Shown here: piece by piece, positions 17,585 to 26,198 of the stretch
How positions within the stretch are numbered: the stretch's first letter is position 1
Layout: every line of letters begins with the position of its first letter
From: Oscillospiraceae bacterium
Lineage (GTDB): Bacteria > Bacillota > Clostridia > Oscillospirales > Acutalibacteraceae
Assembly (NCBI GenBank): GCA_015066385.1
Contig: SVOJ01000003.1
Coordinates: forward strand, 62,001-126,000
Direction: 5' to 3'
DNA: 64,000 nucleotides
Notes under the pieces: generated by a model
Database searches by the model: none
What the model was told of the DNA's origin: nothing
What the model saw: only the letters and a program-made list of their open reading frames with translations
Made by a program: the position numbers and the translations under genes

Positions 17585-18802
17585 TTAGAAATCAACTTCG
17601 GTGTCGTAGTAGCAGCACTTGAGAAGTTTTTCCATTTCTTCCTGGCTGGGTTGACGGGGGTTGGAACCTGTGCAAGCATCGCCGATTGCATTTTTGGCAA
17701 TTTCGGGAAGCTGTGCAAGGAATGCTTCTTCAGGAACAAATCCCTGTTCACAGGGATAACTGTCTGCGCCGTAGTTCTTGATGCAGTGGGGAATTCTCAG
17801 GTCATCATTCAGTTTGCGAAGGAATGCAATGAGAAGTTGGACTTTTTCTTCAACGGTTTCGCCGCCGAGATTGATGAAGTCAGCAATGTCAGCATAACGC
17901 TTAGCAGCAGTTTCGTCTTTTGCGTTGAAAGCAATGACCTTGGGCAGGTACATCGCATTTGCTGCACCGTGGATGATGTGTGCGCCGTATTTTTCAAAAG
18001 CAGCACCGGTCTTGTGTGCCATGGAGTGAACGATACCGAGCAATGCGTTGGTAAATGCCATACCGGCAAGGCACTGTGCATTGTGCATGGAAGCACGTTT
18101 TGACATATCGCCGTTGTAGGATTCAACAAGGTCACGCTTGATCATCTTGATTGCATGGAGAGCCAGCGGGTCGGTGTAATCGCAGTTTGCAGTAGAAACA
18201 TAAGCCTCAACAGCATGGGTGATAGCATCCATACCGGTGTGTGCAACGAGTTTCTGGGGCATGGTTTCTGCAAGATCGGGGTCAACAATTGCAACGTCGG
18301 GAGTGATTTCGAAGTCAGCAATGGGATATTTGATGCCTTTTGCATAATCGGTGATGATGGAGAATGCGGTCACTTCGGTAGCAGTACCGGAGGTCGAAGA
18401 AATGGCGCAGAAATGGGCCTTGCGGCGAAGGGTGGGGAGGCCGAAAACTTTGCACATATCTTCAAATGTAACTTCGGGATATTCATATTTGATCCACATT
18501 GCTTTGGCAGCATCAATGGGAGAGCCGCCGCCCATGGCAATGATCCAGTCGGGTTCAAATGCAAGCATAGCATCTGCGCCCTTCATAACGGTTTCAACAG
18601 AAGGATCGGGTTCAATACCGTCGATGACCTGTACTTCCATACCTGCCTCATTCAGATAAGCAATTGCCTTATCAAGGAAGCCGAAACGCTTCATGGAACC
18701 GCCGCCGACACAGATGACAGCTTTTTTGCCTTTGAAAGTCTTGAGTGCTTCAAGAGCACCTTTGCCGTGGTAAAGATCTCTGGGGAGAGTAAAACGAGCC
18801 AT
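17585..18802 (-). CDS. Iron-containing alcohol dehydrogenase
   Basis: NAD(P)-dependent, metal-containing oxidoreductase of the Fe-ADH family, 405 aa. It probably interconverts an aldehyde and an alcohol to balance fermentation. The nucleotide-binding GGGSPIDAAKAMW is at residues 91-103, and SSTSGTATEVTAFSII follows at about 135-150. Metal ligands are expected among Asp192 and His196 (MDAITHAVEAY), His259/His263 (GIVHSMAHKTGA) and His278 (HGAANAMYLP). The last two lie farther apart than in FucO, as in butanol dehydrogenase-like members. The ATG at 18802 follows GGAGG. The gene is a single transcription unit with a clear promoter and two dyads in its 5' UTR. The exact substrate cannot be told. 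Confidence 0.92.
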   Translation of the reverse strand: MARFTLPRDLYHGKGALEALKTFKGKKAVICVGGGSMKRFGFLDKAIAYLNEAGMEVQVIDGIEPDPSVETVMKGADAMLAFEPDWIIAMGGGSPIDAAKAMWIKYEYPEVTFEDMCKVFGLPTLRRKAHFCAISSTSGTATEVTAFSIITDYAKGIKYPIADFEITPDVAIVDPDLAETMPQKLVAHTGMDAITHAVEAYVSTANCDYTDPLALHAIKMIKRDLVESYNGDMSKRASMHNAQCLAGMAFTNALLGIVHSMAHKTGAAFEKYGAHIIHGAANAMYLPKVIAFNAKDETAAKRYADIADFINLGGETVEEKVQLLIAFLRKLNDDLRIPHCIKNYGADSYPCEQGFVPEEAFLAQLPEIAKNAIGDACTGSNPRQPSQEEMEKLLKCCYYDTEVDF

Positions 18803-18834
18803 AATATTTTTTCCTCCTATTTGCGTCCATACGG

Positions 18835-18904
18835 ACTGTTTTAACAGTTTGATTTGCGAATTGCAAATTGATAATATTTTAACATACTTCTTTCATTATG
18901 TCAA
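18835..18904 (-). promoter_or_regulatory. Promoter and two operator-like dyads of the alcohol dehydrogenase gene
   Basis: On the minus strand TTGACA (18899-18904) and TAAAAT (18876-18881) are 17 bp apart. Downstream of the predicted start lie two dyads: TTGC-GAATT-GCAA (18854-18866) and the 14-bp palindrome ACTGTTTTAACAGT (18835-18848). A repressor bound there would block transcription; which repressor is unknown. Confidence 0.6.
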
Positions 18905-18920
18905 TTGTGTTATTATTGAA

Positions 18921-19472
18921 TTATAAGGTATTTATATCGAAAGTTTGTATGATTTGACCGTGCAGGTCTTTCCATGTAAAAAGGCCGTCTGCAAAAATCA
19001 TATAATTGTGATGTGAATTTTCTTTCGGAATGGAAACCGATCCGGGATTCAGGTACCAGAAATCATCAACTTTCTCACAAGCAGGAATATGTGTGTGACC
19101 ATGTAGTAAAATATCACCTTTGTGAAGTTTTGGTTTGTTGGTTGTGTTGTAATTGTGTCCGTGTGTGGCAAAAATCATGGTTTTGTTGTAATTCAGAATG
19201 CAATATTCTGCCAGAACAGGAAAATCAAGCACCATCTGATCCACTTCCGTATCACAATTACCGCGTACGCAAAGAATGTCGGATGCAATGTTGTTCAACA
19301 TTGTAATAACTTGTTTAGGGGCATATTCGGTTGGCAAATCATTGCGCGGGCCATGATAAAGTATATCACCCAAAAGCAGGAGTTTGTCTGCATGTTCATT
19401 TTGATAAGCATCCAGTAACAGCTTGCAATAATGCGCAGAGCCGTGTATATCAGATGCAATTAAATATTTCAT
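18921..19472 (-). CDS. yfcE: YfcE/MJ0936-type metallophosphodiesterase
   Basis: Small cytoplasmic calcineurin-fold phosphoesterase, 183 aa, related to E. coli YfcE. The metal-binding motifs are all present in order: SDIHGS (residues 8-13), LLGDILYHGPRND, VRGNCDTEVDQ, ATHGHNY and HGHTHIPA, followed by LNPGSVSIP. The full motif set implies an active binuclear metal centre; YfcE-type enzymes hydrolyse artificial phosphodiesters in vitro and their natural substrate is unclear. The ATG at 19472 has AGAGGTGAT upstream. It is divergent from a second, larger metallophosphoesterase gene 127 bp away. The symbol rests on family resemblance. Confidence 0.9.
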   Translation of the reverse strand: MKYLIASDIHGSAHYCKLLLDAYQNEHADKLLLLGDILYHGPRNDLPTEYAPKQVITMLNNIASDILCVRGNCDTEVDQMVLDFPVLAEYCILNYNKTMIFATHGHNYNTTNKPKLHKGDILLHGHTHIPACEKVDDFWYLNPGSVSIPKENSHHNYMIFADGLFTWKDLHGQIIQTFDINTL

Positions 19473-19533
19473 ATCATATCACCTCTTACAATTTAAATTA
19501 TCATATTCTTCATTAAAAAACAAGCAATATTTG

Positions 19534-19562
19534 TTGACCTCGTGGAAATAAATTGTTATATT
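19534..19562 (+). promoter_or_regulatory. Promoter of the larger metallophosphoesterase gene
   Basis: TTGACC (19534-19539) and TATATT (19557-19562), 17 bp apart. Confidence 0.7.
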
Positions 19563-19599
19563 GTTATATATACTATTAATAATGATTTGAGGTGTTTGA

Positions 19600-20745
19600 A
19601 TGGCAGATGTTTTTTATCCCGATATTATGGATTGTCTTCCGAGTGTGTTTGCTGTCGGCAATGAATATCAGATTTTTATTCCGTTCAAAAAGCCTGCTGT
19701 TGTGTGGGCTGAAATCGGAGGCGCGTATTATTATGATGATTCCAACGGAATTCTGCGTTCGAATTGTCATGTGCACCGCATCCATGTGCCGATGGACAAA
19801 CTCAATAAAGCAAGGGAATATACATTGATTTTCCGTGTTATGACCGACAGAAAACCGTATTTTCCCAAAAGTGAAGATGAGCGCAGGCTGACAATTTCTT
19901 TCAAACCCGTTCAAAATGAAAAAATCAATATATATTTATTATCAGATGCACATAATCTTGAAAAAGAACCCATTGCCGCGGGGCGGTATTTTGGGGATGC
20001 CATTGACCTGCTGGTGCTTAATGGCGATATTCCGAATCACAGCGGAAATGTGCAGAATTTCAATTCTGTTTACCGCATAGCCGCAGGAATCACAAAAGGG
20101 GAGTGCCCCGTTGTTTTTTCACGCGGTAATCATGATACGAGGGGAATTCATGCTGAAGAATTCGGAATGTATACGCCTACACATAAAGGAAAAACATACT
20201 ATACTTTTAAAGTCGGATCGCTATGGGGTATGGTGCTTGATTGCGGTGAAGACAAGCCTGATGCTCATCCGGAATACGGCAACACAATCTGTTTCCATCA
20301 TTTTCGTTTGCAGGAGACGCAGTTCATTAAGGATGTGATTGCAAATGCCGATACCGAATACAATGCAAAAGATGTAAAGAACAGAATTGTTATCTGTCAT
20401 ATACCGTTTACCTATGTGCACAGACCGCCTTTTGATATTGAACAAGAACTGTATGCTCAATGGGCAAGTTTGTTGCGGGAACACATTCATCCGCAACTGT
20501 TGTTGTTTGGGCATAATCATTGCTGCCGCATCTGTCCTGTCGGGGGTGAAATGGATCATCTCGGGCAACCTTGCACTGCTGTTATTGCTGGCTGTCCGTC
20601 AAGAGAAGTGAAATGGGGAAAACAGACATACAGCGGTGCGGCCTTGATTCTGGGCGAAACCGGTGTTGATGTTATTTTCAATACGAACAAAGGTGAAATT
20701 ATAGCTGAGCATAAAATTGATTTATTTGATTGTAAAAAATTGTAA
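19600..20745 (+). CDS. Metallophosphoesterase, purple acid phosphatase-like
   Basis: Calcineurin-like phosphoesterase of 381 aa without a signal peptide or membrane segment, so probably cytoplasmic. The first 105 residues form a beta-rich N-terminal domain (AVGNEYQIFIPF, WAEIGGAYYYDD), similar in placement to the N-terminal domain of purple acid phosphatases. The catalytic domain has LLSDAHN in place of the usual DxH, VLNGDIPNH, SRGNHDTRG, VICHIPFTYVH and LFGHNHCCR, so all metal ligands appear intact. The ATG at 19600 follows TGAGGTG at a good distance, and the gene has its own promoter. Substrate unknown. It is divergent from the yfcE-like gene, but nothing in the sequence links the two functions. 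Confidence 0.85.
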   Translation: MADVFYPDIMDCLPSVFAVGNEYQIFIPFKKPAVVWAEIGGAYYYDDSNGILRSNCHVHRIHVPMDKLNKAREYTLIFRVMTDRKPYFPKSEDERRLTISFKPVQNEKINIYLLSDAHNLEKEPIAAGRYFGDAIDLLVLNGDIPNHSGNVQNFNSVYRIAAGITKGECPVVFSRGNHDTRGIHAEEFGMYTPTHKGKTYYTFKVGSLWGMVLDCGEDKPDAHPEYGNTICFHHFRLQETQFIKDVIANADTEYNAKDVKNRIVICHIPFTYVHRPPFDIEQELYAQWASLLREHIHPQLLLFGHNHCCRICPVGGEMDHLGQPCTAVIAGCPSREVKWGKQTYSGAALILGETGVDVIFNTNKGEIIAEHKIDLFDCKKL

Positions 20746-20808
20746 AAAAACATTTTGCCCTTTGTCATAAACTTTATAAAAACTATGTCGTCATTTGTAA
20801 AAGTTTGA

Positions 20809-20837
20809 TTGACAAAGTTAAACATTTATAATATAAT
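20809..20837 (+). promoter_or_regulatory. Consensus promoter of the pseudokinase gene
   Basis: Perfect TTGACA (20809-20814) and TATAAT (20832-20837) with a 17-bp spacer. The predicted 5' UTR is only about 18 nt. Confidence 0.88.
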
Positions 20838-20861
20838 ATATCAAATTGCCAAAAAAAGAGG

Positions 20862-22655
20862 GTGCTGACTACGGCTGCTTTTAATGTTGCGGATTGTGTA
20901 TTTGATACATGGTTTATTCACGATTGTGTGGACCGGAAAAATGAATATATGCAGTATCTGGTGAAGTCTGAAGAGGGAGAAAAGGAGGCTTCGCTTTGGG
21001 TTGTCGATTTTCCTGCATCCAATGATGATTATTTGATTTTAATGGAAAACGGCATGACCAAAGAGCAGGCGGTTGTTTTTTTCAGACAAGCGGCAAATGA
21101 TTTTCTCGGTAGCATCCAAAAACATCTAGAGAAAAATGAATGCCCGCATTTGTTGCCTGTCGAGGCAGTAAAATTGATTGATACAAATGAAGAAGAACAA
21201 CAGACGGTGCTGATTCTGACAAAAAAAGTCAGATCGTTGCAATCCATCATTGATCATTATTTATTTTCGCAGGAAGAAACCGTTCGTTTGGGGCTTCATC
21301 TTTGTGCGGCAGTTTCCTACATTAAGAGCAATGATTTGCCGCGCCGTCTTCTTACGATTGATAATATCTTTGTGGATGATGACGGAAATTATTCTCTCGG
21401 TTGCTTCGGTAACGAAGCTGATACCCGTTTTCTTTCCCCGGAAGAACATCGCGGTGAATCCACTGTATACAATGGAGATGTGCATTCCATCGGTGTGATT
21501 CTTTATACCTTGCTCAATGGTAATCGCTTGCCGTTGTTGCCGCAAAACTTGCAGAATCCGACTGAAGCTGATCTTGCTAATGCAGTGCAGAATCGACATG
21601 CCGGTTTGCCCTTGCCACCCCCGAAAAACAGTAGTGCGGCTTTGACGGGGATTGTGCTCAAGGCTTGTGCATACAAAGCGAAGGCTCGTTTTTCGGATGT
21701 GGGCGAATTGCTTTCAACTCTTGAATGTCTTCGTTCCGGTCGGGTGGTTGTTATGCCTGCCGATGCCGCAAAAAAAGATCAACCGAAGAATGTGGATAAA
21801 AAGCTGATCAAAAAATGGATATCTATTTGTGTGACTGCTGTCATTGTGTTGATTGTCTCTGACTTTTTTATCAATTTGTTTGCAGATGATACCGTGAAGA
21901 CTCCACAGGTAAGCGATGGTCCCACAGTTGCGTCAGATGGCTTTACTGTGATTGTTCATACGGAACCGATTGAGTCGCAAACACAACCGACAACCGCAGA
22001 ATCGGTTGAAAATTCAGAAACAGTCAGCTCTGTAGTGCCGTCGGGGACTGCATATCCCGAAGCATTTTACTCGCAAATCAAGGCATATCAAACCGGACAA
22101 TATCATATGGTTGGTATGATGGAAAAAGATGGCGAAAAAAATCATACGGAAGTTGCTATCACAAAACAAAAATCCATTTATATGACAACCGATATGGATG
22201 GCGCTGTTATTGGTATTTTAAGAGATCCGGACGGAAATTTTTATCTTGTGAATCCGACCGGCAAAACTTGTCTTGAGTTAAGTTCTGTTGTTATGAAACT
22301 ATTGGGAATGAGTACGGATGATATCGAAAAAGGTGTTGAGCAATCTATGAATAATGCAACTTTTACTTATCCCAATGAAACCGCAACTGTTATATACCGT
22401 GAACGCGAGTTGATTTGCTGCACGTATTATTATGATAACGGAAAGATTGAAAAGTTTTATCTGACGGCTGACGGTGTTGTTGTATATATCGAATCCTATT
22501 CGTCTGCCGATGTTTTGAATAATACGGTCGAAGTTACATCTTTTTCCGCGGAAGTTCCTGCAGAATATATTTCACCGACTGCAGAATATACCAGATGTAA
22601 AGGTGTTTCAGGTTTGGTTGAATTTGTAAGTAGTTTGCCGCCAAGACAACAATAA
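20862..22655 (+). CDS. Membrane-anchored protein kinase-like protein, predicted pseudokinase
   Basis: Protein of about 597 aa with a cytoplasmic Ser/Thr-kinase-like domain (about 10-295), one membrane segment (319-340, ISICVTAVIVLIVSDFFINL) and an extracytoplasmic part of about 255 aa. That outer part is a Thr/Ser/Glu linker followed by a beta-rich domain. The kinase fold is recognisable from PEEHRG (APE region) and GDVHSIGVILYTLLNG (the DxxSxG helix). Catalytic residues are missing: the HRDxKxxN loop reads RRLLTIDN (161-168, no Asp or Lys), DFG reads CFG (181-183), and the VAIK strand reads WVVDF without Lys. The start is uncertain: GTG at 20862 fits the frame but has only AAGAGG directly touching it. 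No PASTA repeats are present. Function unknown; sensor or scaffold is inference. Confidence 0.8.
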   Translation: MLTTAAFNVADCVFDTWFIHDCVDRKNEYMQYLVKSEEGEKEASLWVVDFPASNDDYLILMENGMTKEQAVVFFRQAANDFLGSIQKHLEKNECPHLLPVEAVKLIDTNEEEQQTVLILTKKVRSLQSIIDHYLFSQEETVRLGLHLCAAVSYIKSNDLPRRLLTIDNIFVDDDGNYSLGCFGNEADTRFLSPEEHRGESTVYNGDVHSIGVILYTLLNGNRLPLLPQNLQNPTEADLANAVQNRHAGLPLPPPKNSSAALTGIVLKACAYKAKARFSDVGELLSTLECLRSGRVVVMPADAAKKDQPKNVDKKLIKKWISICVTAVIVLIVSDFFINLFADDTVKTPQVSDGPTVASDGFTVIVHTEPIESQTQPTTAESVENSETVSSVVPSGTAYPEAFYSQIKAYQTGQYHMVGMMEKDGEKNHTEVAITKQKSIYMTTDMDGAVIGILRDPDGNFYLVNPTGKTCLELSSVVMKLLGMSTDDIEKGVEQSMNNATFTYPNETATVIYRERELICCTYYYDNGKIEKFYLTADGVVVYIESYSSADVLNNTVEVTSFSAEVPAEYISPTAEYTRCKGVSGLVEFVSSLPPRQQ

Positions 22656-22664
22656 ATATTAAGA

Positions 22665-22701
22665 AAGTGCTTATTGTGTTGTGCAATAAGCACTTATATT
22701 T
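22665..22701 (+). terminator. Hairpin after the pseudokinase gene
   Basis: Perfect 12-bp stem AAGTGCTTATTG/CAATAAGCACTT with a 7-nt loop, followed by a weak ATATTTT tract. Confidence 0.7.
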
Positions 22702-22741
22702 TGCCATATTTTATGCAAAGTGCTGAAAAAGTAAATAATGC

Positions 22742-22770
22742 TTGCTTTTGCTTGTTTTCCATGTTAATAT
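22742..22770 (+). promoter_or_regulatory. Promoter of the amino acid ABC transporter operon
   Basis: TTGCTT (22742-22747) and TAATAT (22765-22770), 17 bp apart. Confidence 0.6.
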
Positions 22771-22812
22771 ACTAAAGCGATATCATGTTAGTTAAATGGA
22801 GGAAAATTAAAA

Positions 22813-23703
22813 ATGAAAAAGTTTATCGCTATTCTTATGTCTCTTCTTATGGTGTTTGCTTTTGCTGCTTGTGCAGATGACACCACGGATCCCACTGATG
22901 CTGCTTCCAACGGTGATGCCCTCACCAACGGTGACACCGCTACTGACGGTGATGTTATCTCCGATGGCAATGCAGATGCAGAAGAAATCACCTTTACCGT
23001 AGGTTTTGATGCAGGTTTTCCGCCTTTCGGTTATATTGCCGATGACGGTTCCTATGATGGTTTTGACCTTGCTCTTGCTGAAGAAGTCTGCAAGAGACTC
23101 GGTTGGACTTTCGTAGCTCAGCCCATCGATTGGAATGCAAGAGATGCTGAACTCGCAAACGGCACCATTGACTGCATCTGGAACGGATTTACAAAGAATG
23201 ACCGTGAAGACCTTTACACTTGGACGGACACTTATTATGACAACACGATTGTCATTGTTGCAAAAGCTGATGCCGGTATTGCTACACTTGCTGATCTTGC
23301 AGGTAAGAATGTTATTACCCAGGCTGCATCTTCCGCACTGAGCGCGCTGACAAACGAAGACAACGCTGATCTTCTTGCTTCCTTTGCAGAACTGCTTGAA
23401 ACTGCTGACTACACTAAGGCATTTATGGAGCTTGATCAGGGTACTGCTGATGCAATTGCTGTTGACTCTGGTGTTGCAAATTTCTACCTTGCTTCTAAGG
23501 ATGCTGATACTTATGTTATCCTTGATGAACCCGTTGCTTCTGAACAGTATGGCATCGGTTTCCTGCTTGGCAATACCGAACTTGCTGAAACTGTTTGGGA
23601 ACAGGTTGAAGCTATTGCAGAAGACGGCACTATGGCAAAGATCGCTGCTGAATATGCAGATAAGGGTCTTGTTGTTGAAAGCCTTGTGCTTTTGAACAAA
23701 TAA
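22813..23703 (+). CDS. Polar amino acid ABC transporter, substrate-binding lipoprotein
   Basis: Extracellular solute-binding protein of family 3, 296 aa. A lipoprotein signal peptide ends in the lipobox FAAC (Cys20). An Asp/Thr/Gly-rich tether follows to about residue 58. The mature domain starts EITFTVGFDAGFPPFGY and has the ligand-binding IDCIWNGFTKNDRED segment, where the Arg would hold the alpha-carboxylate, and GTADAIAVDSGVA for the amino-group Asp. The ATG at 22813 has TGGAGG ten bases upstream. A strong terminator separates it from the permease gene, the usual way to make more binding protein than membrane parts. The exact amino acid cannot be read from the sequence; glutamine, cystine or a basic residue are all possible. 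Confidence 0.92.
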   Translation: MKKFIAILMSLLMVFAFAACADDTTDPTDAASNGDALTNGDTATDGDVISDGNADAEEITFTVGFDAGFPPFGYIADDGSYDGFDLALAEEVCKRLGWTFVAQPIDWNARDAELANGTIDCIWNGFTKNDREDLYTWTDTYYDNTIVIVAKADAGIATLADLAGKNVITQAASSALSALTNEDNADLLASFAELLETADYTKAFMELDQGTADAIAVDSGVANFYLASKDADTYVILDEPVASEQYGIGFLLGNTELAETVWEQVEAIAEDGTMAKIAAEYADKGLVVESLVLLNK

Positions 23704-23724
23704 TCAACTATCGTACGTCTGTCG

Positions 23725-23758
23725 GGGCGGAATCCGAAAGATTCCGCCCTTATTTTTT
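23725..23758 (+). terminator. Terminator between binding-protein and permease genes
   Basis: Perfect 10-bp stem GGGCGGAATC/GATTCCGCCC with loop CGAAA, then TTATTTTTT. No promoter is evident before the permease gene, so partial read-through is likely. Confidence 0.9.
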
Positions 23759-23791
23759 GAATTTCAGCTTCTTAATATTTTGGAGGATGCT

Positions 23792-24442
23792 ATGGAACTG
23801 CAAACCATGGTTACAATGCTTGCAGAGGGGTTTGTTAAGAGTGTTGCAATTTTTGCTTTGACTCTGATCGGTTCTTTACCCTTGGGGTTATTGGTTACTT
23901 TTGGAAGAATGTCTAAATTTAAACCTTTGCAATGGATTGTCAAATTATATATTTCCATTATGCGAGGAACACCGTTGATGTTGCAATTGATGGTTGTGTT
24001 TTTCGGTCCATATTACCTGTTTCGCATTCAGGTAGGGTCCAATTACAGATTTATTGCTGTCATTATCGGTTTTGTTCTTAATTATGCCGCTTATTTTGCT
24101 GAAATTTATCGCGGTGGGATTGAATCCATGTCTGTCGGGCAATATGAAGCAGCAGAAATCATGGGATATTCGAAGTTGCACACTTTTGTTCGTATCATAC
24201 TACCTCAGGTCATCAAACGTATTTTACCTTCCATTACGAATGAAATGATAACACTGGTTAAAGATACCTCTCTTGCATTTGCAATTTCGTATGCCGAAAT
24301 GTTCACACTCGCTCAGAAGATTGCATCCTCACAGTCAACATTGATGCCTTTTGTGATTGCAGGTGTTTTCTATTTCGTTTTCAACTATGTTGTTGCCTTT
24401 ATTATGGAACGCGTAGAAAAGAAAATGTCCTATTACCGATAA
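23792..24442 (+). CDS. Polar amino acid ABC transporter, permease
   Basis: His/Glu/Gln/Arg/opine-type inner-membrane permease of 216 aa with about five membrane helices. The family segments ISIMRGTPLMLQLMVVFFG and the cytoplasmic EAA loop YEAAEIMGYSKLHTFVRIIL are clear, and LVKDTSLAFAISYAEMF follows. The EAA loop docks on the ATPase encoded next. I chose the ATG at 23792, five bases after GGAGG; the frame runs upstream to a TTG at 23780 that overlaps the ribosome site. It lies after the attenuating terminator of the binding-protein gene and 11 bp before the ATPase gene. Confidence 0.93.
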   Translation: MELQTMVTMLAEGFVKSVAIFALTLIGSLPLGLLVTFGRMSKFKPLQWIVKLYISIMRGTPLMLQLMVVFFGPYYLFRIQVGSNYRFIAVIIGFVLNYAAYFAEIYRGGIESMSVGQYEAAEIMGYSKLHTFVRIILPQVIKRILPSITNEMITLVKDTSLAFAISYAEMFTLAQKIASSQSTLMPFVIAGVFYFVFNYVVAFIMERVEKKMSYYR

Positions 24443-24453
24443 GGAGAATTTGT

Positions 24454-25218
24454 ATGAGTAATATTTTAACAATGAACAACATACAGAAATCCTTCGGTGA
24501 ATTGGAAGTAATCAAGGATATTTCTGTTTCTATTAAACAAGGTGATGTATTGTCGATTATTGGTCCTTCCGGTGGCGGCAAGTCAACTTTGCTTCGTTGT
24601 GCGGCCATGCTGGAAACCATCAATGGCGGATCAATTCTTTACGGTGATAAAAAAGCTGCCTGGACTGAAGACAACGGAAAGGTTGTTTATGCAAAAGGCA
24701 AGGACATGAAAGAAATCAAAAACTATTTCGGTCTTGTCTTTCAGAATTTTAATCTGTTTCCGCATTTTTCCGTCCTGAAAAATATTACGGATGCACCTTT
24801 GCGTGTGCAGAAGCGTAATAAGGACGAGGTCATGGCTGAAGCGGAAGTACTTCTTGATAAAATGGGTTTGAAGGAAAAGGCAGACTCATATCCGTATCAG
24901 CTTTCGGGGGGGCAACAACAACGCGTTGCCATTGCAAGAGCGCTTGCATTGAAACCGCAGATTCTGTTCTTTGACGAACCGACATCTGCACTCGATCCAG
25001 AATTGACGGCAGAAGTTCTGCGTGTTATCCGACAGCTGGCAGAAGAAAACATGACGATGGCAATTGTTACGCATGAAATGAATTTTGCGAGGTTGGTTTC
25101 CGATCACCTTATCTTCATTGACGGCGGCGTAATAGTCGAGCAGGGAAGTCCAGATCAGGTTCTCGGCAATCCAAAAATGGAGCGTACAAGAGCTTTCCTG
25201 AATAAATTGGAACAATAA
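24454..25218 (+). CDS. Polar amino acid ABC transporter, ATP-binding protein
   Basis: GlnQ/HisP-type ATPase of 254 aa that powers the permease encoded upstream. Walker A is GPSGGGKST, the Q-loop is LVFQNFNLFPHFSV, the signature is [15 protein letters not shown], Walker B is ILFFDEPTSALDP and the switch His is in AIVTHEMNFAR. An insertion of about 25 residues sits between Walker A and the Q-loop (YGDKKAAWTEDNGKVVYAKG); I have not seen it in the shorter GlnQ proteins. AAGGAG precedes the start. It is the last gene of the unit, followed by a two-way terminator. Confidence 0.94.
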   Translation: MSNILTMNNIQKSFGELEVIKDISVSIKQGDVLSIIGPSGGGKSTLLRCAAMLETINGGSILYGDKKAAWTEDNGKVVYAKGKDMKEIKNYFGLVFQNFNLFPHFSVLKNITDAPLRVQKRNKDEVMAEAEVLLDKMGLKEKADSYPYQLSGGQQQRVAIARALALKPQILFFDEPTSALDPELTAEVLRVIRQLAEENMTMAIVTHEMNFARLVSDHLIFIDGGVIVEQGSPDQVLGNPKMERTRAFLNKLEQ

Positions 25219-25224
25219 AAAGAT

Positions 25225-25258
25225 ACACGGCAGAGTGATTAAACTCCGCCGTGTTTTT
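25225..25258. terminator. Bidirectional terminator between the ATPase and aldolase genes
   Basis: Stem ACACGGC/GCCGTGT continuing as GAGT/AACTC with a bulge; A-run before and TTTTTAA after. Confidence 0.85.
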
Positions 25259-25268
25259 AAATTACGTA

Positions 25269-26183
25269 TCAGAGACTTGCTTTGAGCATCTTGGTAAGAG
25301 CATACATCTGATCAATTTCAAGTGCTCTGTTTTTCGGGAAATCTGCCATTGAACGAGATCGACTTGTTATGTTGATATCAAGGCCTTCAAGCGTCATATA
25401 ATACTTTGCATTGATCGGATAAGTCTGGCATTCTGCAACCGAGAGGAAACCAACAATATCCTGCAATTTCTGTGCTTTTACAGGGTCGGTATCAATGCTG
25501 GCAATCAGTTCGGAATACAGCTCGGGATGGAAGTTTGCCATAACACCCGAATAACCCGAACAGCCCTTCTTCATACTTTCAAGGAAAGTTGCGGCATTGG
25601 CGTTAAAGATCATCAGATCACTGCCTTTGACTGCATCCACTTTTGCTTGCAACTGGTCAAGATTGCAACAAGTGTCTTTAATGAAACGGAAACGGTTTGT
25701 TTTGACCATTTCATTGAGCATTTCGGGGGTAAGAAGACGTTTATAAGGATAGGGACATTCATAGATGCCGAAATCAATTCCGGGCAATGCATCGCATACC
25801 TTCATCATGTTTTCCATGAACACTTCATCACTTTCATCGGCTTTTGCAAAGCGATTTGAAATGAAAACATAAGCATCAATGCCGCAATCAATAAAGTGCT
25901 TTGCTTCTTCGATCTGCGTCTCAAGATCGTCTGCCGTGTGGCCAGATGCAACAATGTTGACTCCTTGCGGTTTGTGGTCCATGATGAATTTAAGAAGTGC
26001 CAAACGTTCTTCAAAGCTCAGAAAAAAGATTTCACTGGATTGACAAATGGCAAATATGCCGTCCACACCGCGATCTGTGTACCACTGCAGAATCTGTTCA
26101 ACACCGTTGAAATCGATTTTGTTATCAGCGGTATAGGGGGTGATCATGGTCGGATAAACGCCGCCGTTGATTTTTTTACTCAT
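25269..26183 (-). CDS. Dihydrodipicolinate synthase/N-acetylneuraminate lyase family protein
   Basis: Class I aldolase-type TIM barrel, 304 aa. The Schiff-base Lys is in RFIKDTC (around 165) and the assisting Tyr is in FGIYECPYPYKRLL. The substrate-binding GTTGE motif of true DapA is replaced by CQSSEIFFLS, and the family lid residues differ, so lysine biosynthesis is unlikely. A keto-acid sugar lyase is more probable. I chose the ATG at 26183, nine bases after GGAG; a TTG at 26192 lies closer to that site. The gene starts 15 bp after a Gfo/Idh dehydrogenase, so the pair probably handles one sugar or sugar acid. Substrate unknown. Confidence 0.82.
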   Translation of the reverse strand: MSKKINGGVYPTMITPYTADNKIDFNGVEQILQWYTDRGVDGIFAICQSSEIFFLSFEERLALLKFIMDHKPQGVNIVASGHTADDLETQIEEAKHFIDCGIDAYVFISNRFAKADESDEVFMENMMKVCDALPGIDFGIYECPYPYKRLLTPEMLNEMVKTNRFRFIKDTCCNLDQLQAKVDAVKGSDLMIFNANAATFLESMKKGCSGYSGVMANFHPELYSELIASIDTDPVKAQKLQDIVGFLSVAECQTYPINAKYYMTLEGLDINITSRSRSMADFPKNRALEIDQMYALTKMLKASL

Positions 26184-26198
26184 ATTGTACAACTCCTT

